Shown one piece after another: positions 56,036-64,000 of a DNA stretch of 64,000 nt. This DNA comes from Gari tellinella. Taxonomy: Eukaryota; Mollusca; Bivalvia; Cardiida; Psammobiidae. The position numbers and the translations under genes were made by a program. Below the pieces are notes generated by a model. The model did no database searches, was not told the origin of the DNA, and saw only the letters and a list, made by a program, of their open reading frames with translations. Location: positions 48,399,083 to 48,463,082 of the forward strand of contig OV277857.1 of the NCBI GenBank assembly GCA_922989275.2, written 5' to 3'. Positions within the stretch are counted from its first letter, which is position 1. Each line of letters opens with the position of its first letter.

Positions 56036-56285
56036 TAACCCTTTACCCCACAGCCTACTTCTAGATTTGAAGACATATGTCCTCTTAAAGCAGGTTGAAA
56101 GTAAAGCAGAATGTGCCTTAAGGCACATTCTGCTTTACTTCCAGCCTGCTTTAAGTTGCTATCTGCTAAAGTAAAGAAAATATTTCTTAAAAATAGTGGT
56201 TATGACTGTAAAAATTGGAAATTTTTCTTCAGTGGAGTAATAAATTAAATGTGCTAAAAGATGCTTCTATGGGGTAAAGAATTAA
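56036..56285. mobile_element. Family B MITE, full length
   Basis: ATAACCCTTTACCCCACAGC to CTATGGGGTAAAGAATTAA with a perfect HP2 hairpin (AAGTAAAGCAGAATGTGCC). The left TTAA has mutated to ATAA. Confidence 0.85.
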
Positions 56286-56464
56286 CGAGACAATAATGGC
56301 GTTCCATTTATTCCCCATTGAATTTCGCTTTGAGGAAGCGTATATAGAGCGAGTTTAGCTGACCTACTACTTGGACCGTACTAGAGTAAGCTTGTAAACG
56401 CAAACGCCATGAAGTAAAACACAGGAAATGAAAAGTGTTTGAAAGTTTGACGTTTAATTAGTTT

Positions 56465-57320
56465 AGTGCTGCGGACATAATTTGAGTTTTTAAATATAAA
56501 CTCAATATTGGGAGATGACAGAGTCATGATTCTTGTGTACTGCACCTCCTTATGTCATCATTATCACTGTATCAAGTTCAATTAACTTACGGTGTCACAG
56601 TCAGGACAAAACTATTTTGTTGTTTTAGAGAAAGGGACATAATTCAATATTGGGAGAAGACAGAGTTACCGTTCTTGTGCACTGTACTTCCTTCAGTCAT
56701 CCTCTACCACTGTAACAAGTTTCATCAACTAACGGCGTAACAGTCCAGATATATGCTCCGGACAAAATTGATTTTTATGAGAAAAGGGGAGATAATTCAA
56801 AATTAGGAGCTTAGAGAGTTACAGTTCTTTTGTACTGCACTTCCTTCTGTCTTTAGGCGTTTTCGACTGGCTAGTTTTCGTGGAGCAACCCAATCTCGTG
56901 GAGCACACATTTTATTCGACTGGTAAAGTGACGCCATGGTCGACACACCGTGGAGTACGAAAGATATCGGTTGTAAACCCTTGTTGAGTTCGTTGAGCAA
57001 CAGACACTAAACATAATCTATAAATAATTGTTTGATTGGTCAGATTTTTTTCGTGGTGTAATCTCAATTGATGAAATAGCTAACATTTTGCCAGTCGAAT
57101 ACGCCTATTCTCTACCACTGTTACAAATTTAATCAACTTATGGTGTAACAGCCAAGAGATATGCTCCGAACAAAAGATCCAGACAAAATGGATTGTTTAT
57201 GAGAAAAGGGGGATACTTCAATATTGGGAGATGACAGAGTTACGGTTCTTTACACTGCACCTCCTTCTATCATTCTCTATCACTGTATCATGTTTCATCA
57301 ACCTACGGTGTACTGTTCAA
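56465..57320. repeat. ~165-bp diverged tandem repeat, split by a MITE
   Basis: Four units share AATATTGGGAGATGACAGAG, GTACTGCACCTCCTT, CACTGTATCAAGTTTCATC and ACTTACGGTGTAACAG (about 56500, 56650, 56795 and 57220). This unit is a widespread molluscan repeat type as I recall it. A MITE (56854-57106) interrupts the third unit. Confidence 0.75.
56854..57106. mobile_element. MITE with GGCGTWTTCGACTGGC ends
   Basis: TA|GGCGTTTTCGACTGGC and GCCAGTCGAATACGCC|TA are inverted and TA-flanked. The broken repeat unit reads on across the insertion (CTTCTGTC then TTCTCTACCACTG). Non-coding. Confidence 0.8.
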
Positions 57321-57439
57321 GAGATATACAAAAAAATCGTAACGGGCGGAAGCGCGGACAAAGCGGCGACTATATTGCCTCCCCCTAAAGGGGAGCATAA
57401 AAGGGACACCTTTCCGACATTTTTCGCTTTTTATATTGA

Positions 57440-57525
57440 CCTGAGTGGAAAACAATTTGGGCCAGATAAGACGCCAGGTTACCCGGCGTCTGATCTGACT
57501 CCAAACCGTTTGCAAATGGAAATTT
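57440..57525. mobile_element. Solo HP1 core with short family A flank
   Basis: GTGGAAAACAATTTGGGCCAG and its partner CTGACTCCAAACCGTTTGC surround GACGCCAGGTTACCCGGCG. Neither A terminus is present, so this is either a deletion remnant or a solo core. Confidence 0.6.
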
Positions 57526-57585
57526 GAAATTTCAGGGAGGAAAGGTCTTAGCAGTAGAATACCATTGGCAGGACTTTAATACATA

Positions 57586-57755
57586 CACATTACCAGTTGA
57601 CAGTTCGATACAGAGTGATATATTTAGCCCGAGACGTTTTTGGCGGAAATAGCCGATCTGACGAGCGCCTTGGCGCGAGTCTGATCGGTTGTTTCCGCCA
57701 AAAACGTCGAGAGCGAAATGCAACACTCTGTTGCGCACTATCAACTGGTAATGTG
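57586..57755. repeat. Palindromic MITE-like hairpin
   Basis: ACACATTACCAGTTGACAGT pairs with CTATCAACTGGTAATGTGT. The inner arms are CGAGACGTTTTTGGCGGAAA and TTTCCGCCAAAAACGTCGAG, around GCGCCTTGGCGCG. Both strands are partly open because of the symmetry. Confidence 0.85.
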
Positions 57756-58157
57756 TTTATTATATGCCTTGAATACAAGCCAGAAACAACTAAATAGTTG
57801 TTTAAATCATTTTATATCCAAAATTTATTAGTTATTTGAAGCAGAACAAGATTTTTTGTATGCCACAAAGAATAACGCGGCACTCGTACATGTACGTAAA
57901 TGACGTTACGTTAAATCGAAAGCGACGTCAGAGTAAAATACAAAGTGGCTGATACAAGGTGGCTGATACAGACTCTTGTATTTTACTCCGCAGATACACG
58001 CGAAAACGCTCGATATCATACGAAGGCATATAATAAAAGAGGTGTTTATCCTGCGTTAGGCAGTCATCTGTATTTTGCAATCTGAAAGCTACATCAATAA
58101 GTGGTTGCTTTACAAATGATTGAAAGAGTATTGCTAATGACAATGTCATCCTTACAG

Positions 58158-58233
58158 ATTGATTTTCAAGCACAGAGTGATGACAAAAGCCAAGCTTGGA
58201 AGAAGTGTTGCCATGGATATTCAGAAATTCAAG
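58158..58233 (+). CDS. CFAP46: Out-of-order CFAP46 exon (duplicate or misplaced)
   Basis: Acceptor CCTTACAG and donor AAG|GTATGC bound a 76-nt exon: one leading A, then TTG ATT TTC and so on, reading LIFKHRVMTKAKLG then RSVAMDIQKFK. In CFAP46, as I recall the family, this segment directly follows the ...PRTKHRL segment, which here is encoded downstream at 63790-63860 and ends in CT. Joining CT to A gives Leu and a perfect continuation. The exon therefore lies 5.6 kb upstream of the exon it should follow. It also ends in phase 0, matching the next exon at 60688. Options are a duplicated exon, a local rearrangement or an assembly fault. Confidence 0.75.
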
Positions 58234-58443
58234 GTATGCACTCTTTATCTGCATGTTGATTAGTTAATAGTTATTAATGATTGATTTTGACTGAAATAAT
58301 ACTGGTTGCTTTGTTTTTATCTAATCAGCTGTTGAATTTTATCAACAAATTGAAGTTTAATAGAGCTCCAGATTTGAGTGAATAAAATGAATATTTTGAA
58401 GCCTGTGTGTCTTCACCATACCCTTTGTCATGACTACTCATTG

Positions 58444-58644
58444 TTAACCCTTAGCCCGCCAAATAAATTGTCGTCTGCTTCAAGTTTCAAAGTGCTTCAA
58501 AGTTGCTCAAAATTGCTGAAAATGTTGTCCGAGTGTCAAACAGCTTGGATCCGGATGAGACGCCGAGTTTCTCGGCGTCTCATCCGGATCCAAGCTGTTT
58601 GCATATGTATCTCGTATAGTCGTGAGTGGCAGGCTAAGGGTTAA
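58444..58644. mobile_element. TTAA-flanked MITE with perfect HP1-type hairpin (intronic)
   Basis: TTAACCCTTAGCCCGCC and GGCAGGCTAAGGGTTAA ends. The hairpin CAAACAGCTTGGATCCGGAT..GAGACGCCGAG pairs perfectly with its complement. This shows HP1 in a TTAA-flanked frame, unlike the TA-flanked A and E. Confidence 0.85.
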
Positions 58645-58649
58645 GAATA

Positions 58650-60687
58650 ATATCTACAAGAAAATTCTAATGAGTTGTAACAACATAGAGTTTGCTGTTG
58701 ACATAGAAAGTTAGGTTTTGAGATAGTTAAGATTTGATAGCTTAAAACTCATTTAAGTAAAACGTACCTGTATTTTAAAGTTAAGCCTGGCTTAGCCATG
58801 TTTTAATTTTGAAATACAGGTACGTTTGACTAAATTAAGAGAGATTGAGTTATGGAAATTCAAACTGAAAAAATATGGGTAATTTCAACTTAAAGTTATT
58901 GGGATTGAACTGTATTCACCTTAGCTGGAGCTCTGTTTACCTTTATGAGTAATAAACACTGTTCACTCTAATCAGATGTATTTTAAAAATGTACAGGGCT
59001 TGTCCTTATTTACACTGCTTGCTTTATAAACCAGAGGCCTATTTTGTCACAAACTGGAATAAACTCAAAAAGGAGTTGCTGTGTTTTAACAATTTGTACT
59101 TGATGATAAACCTTACCATACTTGGCATCTGATCAGGCTCAAAGCTGTTTGGCACTAATTTTTTAAACAATCTCTGAAATTTTCAAGAATCTGCCATTTT
59201 CCTCATTTTGTTGTTTTTGTTTGAAATTTAGTTTTCTTTAAATGTGAAGAAAAAATATTCAGTCACTGTACAAACTACATTCAAGAGAGAGATTTATGTG
59301 TTTAAATGTTCCTTTTAAATCTTACCAATGGCTTCACACTTTTTGCATGCATCTCACCAAGCAATATGTATGATACTTTTTATAATTTATATCATAATTT
59401 TATTTTATGCCTTAACGTTTGACTATGCTTAAATGCTACAGATAAACAAGGTATTTGCAAACTACAAGCAAAACACTCTTAGATTGTGTATGTTTTAGCA
59501 AGTCTTAAGTATGGTTCATCTTTCTATAGAAAACGTCATGCTCAATGTTTTAGAACCCTTTCCCTCATGGAAAATCCTTTTCATGCATATTCTTATTATT
59601 TGTTAAAAAAAACGTGTCTTCATGTCGTTAACCCTATTCTGATAAAGTCATAGGAAACTTTTCCTTTTTCCTGAAAGGAGTTAGCTTAAAGCAGGTTGGA
59701 AGCTTTCTGCTTTACTTTTAATCTGCTTTAAGCAGCCACCTGCTTTAACCATTGATAACAATCTATGAGGGTAGAGGTTGATTTGACTGACTCAAACTTT
59801 TTTCTGTGCAGTTTAATTTTTTGTTTATCTATATCAGAGCAACAGATAAGGGTAGTTTTTCAAAACTTAAAATCTTTATTTCTGAATTAAACCCTATGGT
59901 GTCACTACTCATTAGAATCGTCTCTTCGAGACGATTCTAATGAGTAGTAACACCATAGGATTTGGTGCAGAAATGAGTGATAAAATGTTTGATTTGTTGA
60001 AATAACTACATCTTATCTGGAGCCCTGTATATGTATAAGTCTAAATATTTTCTTACCACATATGAGAAGTTATCAGACTATATATAAATGCTAGTTTTGC
60101 ACTGGTATCTAATAGTTGCTTGGGTTTCTTTGCCTGGCCCTAATCTATGGAAGGGTTTTGGAATAATATTGTGACCTTGTGATTGGGTAGCTAAAATGTT
60201 CAATTGGTCTCAGGATATGTGTGTGGTCTTGAGTTTGATACTCATTCAGTTCCTTCTCTGAACATTAGATATGTCTGCATCAAAAGGTCAATATACATTC
60301 AGATCTGTTATTAGCCACCATTCAACAGAGATGAATGAAAAGAAAAGAAAAGTGGAATGACTTGTTTTGAGCTGTGATGTTTGAGACAAGTGGCATTTGA
60401 AAGCAGGTCAAAAGTTTAGGAACTTTCGGTTTTATTTGATTCTGCTATTAGCAATTGACTGCTACTATTTAGGGACATTATTTGTTTTTTTTAGATGATC
60501 CCTCAAGTCAAAGAGAGAATATTCTTAGACTTTCTTTCTCTTTCTGTTTGACTGTTTCGATAATCTAAAAAAGGGTCTTTCTGGCTAGTTTTTGTCGAAT
60601 TCTCGGGATAGGTATATATTTAATATTCATTATAGTGTTTGCTTTGTCCTAGTATGTCTCATTGCTATTTTCATGTGTATATTACAG
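58650..60687. other. Intronic stretch with scattered hairpins
   Basis: Holds a family I-like hairpin (AACGTACCTGTATTTTAAAG / TTTGAAATACAGGTACGTTT, about 58760-58832) and an H-like palindrome (CTATGGTGTCACTACTCATT..AATGAGTAGTAACACCATAG, 59892-59959). A solo HP2 hairpin lies at about 59675-59745. I searched for a further CFAP46 exon by eye between 58234 and 60687 and found none with a plausible acceptor, open frame and donor. Confidence 0.55.
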
Positions 60688-60821
60688 TCACCGAGAGATG
60701 GTAGAGCAGGAGATGTTGGGCTACAGCAGTGGTCTACTATAGGACAGAGTCTCATAGATAACATGGGTGACAAGAATGCCATACGTCGTGAGGCTCTAAC
60801 AGCATTCCTCAACAGTGCAAG
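60688..60821 (+). CDS. CFAP46: CFAP46 exon
   Basis: Acceptor ATATTACAG, donor AG|GTAATC. Starts in phase 0 with SPRDGRAGDVGLQQWSTIGQ and ends after two bases (AG) of a codon completed by the first base of the exon at 61940 (AGA, Arg). CFAP46 is a large helical-repeat (TPR-containing) protein of the central apparatus of motile cilia, in the C1d projection complex with CFAP54, CFAP74 and CFAP221. This is known for the family and is not shown here. The exon is part of the helical-repeat region. Confidence 0.85.
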
Positions 60822-60886
60822 GTAATCCTCACAGCCAGATAGGCATTGTAGTACACATTCTATAGACATCACACAACATGCTGTTT

Positions 60887-61387
60887 TTAACCCATTACCC
60901 TACAGCCTATTTATTATATTCAAAGATAGGTGACCACTTAAAGCAGGATGAATGTAAAGCTGAATGCACCTTAAGGCACAATCTGCTTTACTTTCAGCCT
61001 GCTTTAACCCATTACCCCAAAGCCTGTTTCTAGTTTTGAAAATAGGTGACAACTTAACGCAGGTTGAAAGTAAAGCAGAATGCGCCTTAAGGCGCATTCT
61101 GCTTTCTTTTCAGCCTGCTTTAAGCTATTACTTGCTTGGATATAGAAAATATTTCTTATGGTATATACTCATCACTGTATAAAGGGTATTTACTTTCTTC
61201 AATGGAGGAATGAGTTAGAGGCGTAAAAAGGCGTATTTATGGGGTAATGGGTTAAGCTACCATCTGCTAGGAAATAGAAAATATCGTTTATGATGTACAT
61301 TCATGGCTATATAAATTGGAACTATTTTCTCAAGTGGAGGAATAAATAAGAGGCATATTAACGCTTATTTATGGGGTTATGGGTTAA
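60887..61387. mobile_element. Family B MITE carrying a nested B copy (intronic)
   Basis: The outer copy runs from TTAACCCATTACCCTACAGC to ATGGGGTTATGGGTTAA. At CCTGCTTTAA (61004-61007) a second complete B copy is inserted (61004-61255) with TTAA on both sides, after which the outer copy resumes with GCTACCATCTGCTAGG. This self-nesting shows directly that TTAA is the duplicated target. Confidence 0.92.
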
Positions 61388-61741
61388 ACATTTTAGTTTA
61401 TTAATTTAACAAAATATTATTGTTTCGTGTTACAGGTACAGTATCTGTTGCTGTTTTCAGAATATCAATAGGGCTATCAAACTGCAGTGTCAAACTTGAG
61501 TAGATATACTTTGCAAGAAGCATTGTGGTATCAAAAGCTGTGAACTGCTTAATGAATCACTGAAGTAAATAGGCAGCAGCGATGGCAACAGTAATTTCTA
61601 GATTTAGGTCCAACAAGCTTTGCTTTTACACTATTTTTTTTTCAGTGCAATAGTTTTGGTTATACGCTAAATCTCATTGAAAGACCATTGTGGCAAGACC
61701 TTTCTATTTGTGGTATTCTTGGTTTCTGTTTCAATGCAATG

Positions 61742-61924
61742 TACAGTAAAACCTCTCTATTACGACCACTGAGAAGAAGACTTATTAACTGTATAAAAGA
61801 CAGGGAACAGGCTAAAGCTAGGTGACAGTCAAACAGAAAGCACCTTGCTATTAGAAGTCACCTCTTAAACATCTAATAATTAACACAATTTAATGGTAAT
61901 GGTAATAATAGAGGTTTAACTGTA
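61742..61924. mobile_element. Family D MITE abutting a 3' splice site
   Basis: TACAGTAAAACCTCTCTATT to ATAGAGGTTTAACTGTA. The right end lies 15 bp before the first base of the exon at 61940, so the acceptor tract CTTCCTTATTCACAG starts immediately at the element border. The HP2-like centre is shortened. Confidence 0.85.
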
Positions 61925-61939
61925 CTTCCTTATTCACAG

Positions 61940-62111
61940 ATTTGCATCCAAGGCCGACGACTATGAAATGGTAATGACAGCAGCGAGACATTACTGGAAT
62001 GCTGCTTGTCCATTGGTCAGTCAGCCAATAGAGCGAGAATTACTGAGAGAACCAGTCAGGATCATTCTACAGTGTATTACAACCACAGCTGATAGCAAGA
62101 AGAAGAGAGAA
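61940..62111 (+). CDS. CFAP46: CFAP46 exon
   Basis: Acceptor CTTATTCACAG, donor GAA|GTAAGA. After the split Arg codon it reads FASKADDYEMVMTAARHYWN and continues ACPLVSQPIERELLREP, VRIILQCITTTADSKKKRE. The ARHYWNA..PL segment is the part I find most typical of CFAP46 (a helical repeat with conserved HxWN). It ends in phase 0, compatible with the next exon at 62983. Confidence 0.9.
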
Positions 62112-62294
62112 GTAAGATGTATAGAATATAGGATTAATACTCGATTACATTGAATTTTTGATTTAACACATTTGAGATATAAAAGTATAATATCATTTGC
62201 AAACAGTTTGTAATCAGCTCAAAATGATGGCCACTCAGATTAAAATTAATAATATATAATAATTATAAAAACAACTTTCTTTAGTTGTGTCTTT

Positions 62295-62645
62295 CCAGAT
62301 GGTAGCTAAAAGCAGGTTATAAGTAAAGCATAATGTTTCTTTAACCTGTTACCCCATAAATATGCCTTTTAACGCCTTAAATTTATTCCTCAACTGAAGA
62401 AAATTGTTCCATTTTTATACAGTCATGAATATAATCTATAAGAAATATTTTCTATATTTTAGAAGATGGTAGCTTAAATCAGGCTGAAAGTAAAGCAGAA
62501 TGTGACTTAAGGCACATTCTGCTTTACTTTCAACCTGCTTTAAGTGGTCACCTGTCTTCAAAACTAGAAACAGGCTATGGAGTAATGGGTTAAGAGCATT
62601 CTGCTTAACTTTCAACTTGCTGTAAGGGTCACCTGTCTTCAAAAC
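62295..62645. mobile_element. Family B MITE nested in an HP2-type hairpin (intronic)
   Basis: A complete reversed B copy lies at 62341-62593 (TTAACCTGTTACCCCATAAA..GAGTAATGGGTTAA). It is inserted in an older hairpin whose halves are AAAGCAGGTTATAAGTAAAG (left) and CATTCTGCTTAACTTTCAAC (right). TTAA lies at both junctions. Confidence 0.88.
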
Positions 62646-62754
62646 ATAACAGTCTTTGAGTTAAATAGTAATTAGGTAGTCATAAGATAGGGTGAGATGG
62701 AGATATAAGGGGGTTATTATTTGAAACATTCACCTTATATTGAGCTATGTAACA

Positions 62755-62963
62755 TACAGTAAAACCTCGCTATTACAACAACTAAACCAAAGGATAATTG
62801 GTTGTAAAAAAGACAGGTGATAGCTTTAAGTAAGGTGACAGTGAAACAGAAAGCTCCTAACGGAGCTTTCTGTTTCACTGTCACCTTGCTTTAAGCAGTC
62901 ACCTGTCTTAAATACCCAATAGTTAAAGATCTTTAGTGGTTATAATAGAGAGGTTTTATTGTA
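62755..62963. mobile_element. Family D MITE, full length, abutting a 3' splice site
   Basis: TACAGTAAAACCTCGCTATT to ATAGAGAGGTTTTATTGTA with a perfect hairpin (AGTGAAACAGAAAGCTCC..GGAGCTTTCTGTTTCACT). It ends 19 bp before the exon at 62983, in the same position relative to the exon as the D copy at 61742. Confidence 0.9.
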
Positions 62964-62982
62964 GTTTATTGTATTTGTACAG

Positions 62983-63156
62983 GAGAAAGCAAGTGAAGAC
63001 GACAATAAGCCTGATGATGCTAAGTCAGAGAGTGAGAGGGGAACAGGCGGTGGTGGCAAGGAGGAGAAGACTGTCGGAGGAATAGGGGCTGTAGAAGATG
63101 ACCTCACACTAAGGGCTGCACTGTATGGGGTCCTCTTCCAATCCTACACAGACAAG
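62983..63156 (+). CDS. CFAP46: CFAP46 exon with acidic linker
   Basis: Acceptor ATTTGTACAG, donor AAG|GTAAGG, 174 nt, phase 0 at both ends. It encodes a charged low-complexity linker (EKASEDDNKPDDAKSESERG, then GGGGKEEKTVGG). A helical segment, AVEDDLTLRAALYGVLFQSY followed by TDK, comes next. The linker probably sits between helical-repeat blocks and would vary between species. Confidence 0.88.
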
Positions 63157-63239
63157 GTAAGGCTTTAGTAAAAGGGTGCTTCTTCTTTCATAAAAATAAA
63201 TAAAAAACAAAAGATTCTGTCATAGCTTATTTTGAGTGT

Positions 63240-63345
63240 TAAAGGCAGGTGGCTGCTTAAAGCAGGCTGACATTAAAGCTGAGATTTCCTAAAGGAGATT
63301 TCTGTTTAACTTTAATCCAGCTTTAAGCAGCTCCTTGTCAAGGTT
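63240..63345. mobile_element. HP2/D-type hairpin remnant (intronic)
   Basis: CAGGTGGCTGCTTAAAGCAG and its partner CTTTAAGCAGCTCCTTG surround AAGCTGAGATTTCCTAAAGG. No TIRs are recognised. Confidence 0.55.
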
Positions 63346-63789
63346 TAGGAAAACTTTCCTATCTCTCATTTAACAGGGTACAGAAGAAATATAAGTAGAC
63401 ATTTATATGACATATGGAAAAAGTTGTAAATGGATGTTTCTCTTATGTAAAGGGTTACCGGTACATGGAATATGAAAAATGAAATTATTAAATGAAATTA
63501 TTAAATGAAAAATGAAATTATTAAATAAAAGGTACAAGTCTTTGAATTTATGCATCATCATGTTTTTAGAACTTAATTGTATGCAATAATATGTTGTTTG
63601 GTCTGACCGCAAATCCGAATTGAAATCAAGATTTAGGTGTTGTGATTCCATTTGTGGCATCAAGCTTTTGTATTTAGCTCCAGTGCTATGTATTCTTGTT
63701 ATGCTATTTTTCATTACTAATACCTTAATAATGCTTTGCTTCACTGTTACAGCATAACATTTAATTCCACCAATTCTTTTTTTTCACAG

Positions 63790-63860
63790 GGTGAATGGGA
63801 GGCTGGCCTACAGGCAATGGACCAGGCTATATCTGACATGCCTCGGACAAAACACAGACT
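63790..63860 (+). CDS. CFAP46: CFAP46 exon
   Basis: Acceptor TTTTTTTTCACAG, donor CT|GTAAGT, 71 nt. It reads GEWEAGLQAMDQAISDMPRT, KHR and two bases of a Leu codon. The A/G/L/A spacing is TPR-like (GEWEAGLQAMDQAI). The gene must continue beyond the window. The segment that should follow is the one found upstream at 58158. Confidence 0.9.
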
Positions 63861-64000
63861 GTAAGTTAGCAGCAATAGATGTTTTCATTAGAGTATTCGT
63901 CACCATTTGATGTATGCTTTTCAGGTAGAATTGAAGTAGTGTAAACTTGAAATGTCATTGTAATACAAAATCTATATACAGTTGGTGGTAATAAAACTAA

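Noticed and set aside
57928..58254. 108-codon minus-strand ORF
   Set aside because: It is the shadow of the CFAP46 exon at 58158-58233, which has splice sites and family similarity on the plus strand.
60630..60872. 80-codon minus-strand ORF
   Set aside because: Shadow of the CFAP46 exon at 60688-60821.

Overview
The window looks like an animal nuclear genome, most likely a mollusc and probably a bivalve. The only confidently coding sequence is a set of short exons with GT-AG borders at the 3' end. They encode part of a conserved axonemal protein that I recognise as CFAP46 (TTC40). Everything else is AT-rich and saturated with DNA transposons, MITE-like hairpins, tRNA-derived SINEs and tandem repeats of the kind common in bivalves. 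No bacterial gene layout is present. Species and family names come from memory, not from a search.

Layout. 0-20 kb: a dense mosaic of short palindromic elements, a TATAG-bounded 355-bp tandem array, a 2.3-kb-spaced direct duplication (8.4-11.8 kb) with small repeated exon-like modules on the minus strand, minisatellites, a fragment of a non-LTR reverse transcriptase (about 15.9 kb) and a long CT-rich block. 21.9-25.8 kb: a putative TTAA-flanked element with mirrored GTAACAGCAC motifs. 27.9-46.9 kb: one 18.9-kb foldback-type transposon. Its ~2.4-kb inverted arms are arrays of a 163-bp GTCGAA-rich unit, and it is flanked by the 9-bp duplication CCTAGGAGT. Its interior is filled by later insertions, several with their own target-site duplications: a TTAA MITE split by a 4.5-kb element with long inverted ends, and a Harbinger-like element (TTA) split by a 4.6-kb inverted-repeat element (CAGTT), which in turn carries a hAT-like element (ATTTTTAA) and a TTAA element with a tRNA-like block. 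48-58 kb: more MITEs, a 42-bp minisatellite, a complete-length but dead Tc1 element and hairpins. 58-64 kb: CFAP46 exons on the plus strand.

MITE family names used below. A: TA|CAGTGGAGAA. B: TTAA|CCCWTTACCCCATAG. C: CAGGGCTGCC with 6-bp duplications. D: TA|CAGTAAAACCTC. E: TA|CAGNGCTCCCTCTCTACAAC. F: TTAA|CCCTTTCACTCTCA and variants. G: TTAA|AGCGACTCGCAACC. H: GGGCCCGTTTCATAAAAC. I: TA|CAGTCGAACTTCGATATC. Two central hairpins recur across families with unrelated ends. HP1 (GATCAGACGCCG...CGGCGTCTGATC inside CAAACAG...CTGTTTG) sits in A, E and F. HP2 (GCAGGTTGAAAGTAAAGCAG...CTGCTTTACTTTCAACCTGC) sits in B and C, with a variant in D. This modular sharing, the giant foldback element and an out-of-order CFAP46 exon are the main points of interest. 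Outside the listed features I see no supported gene.
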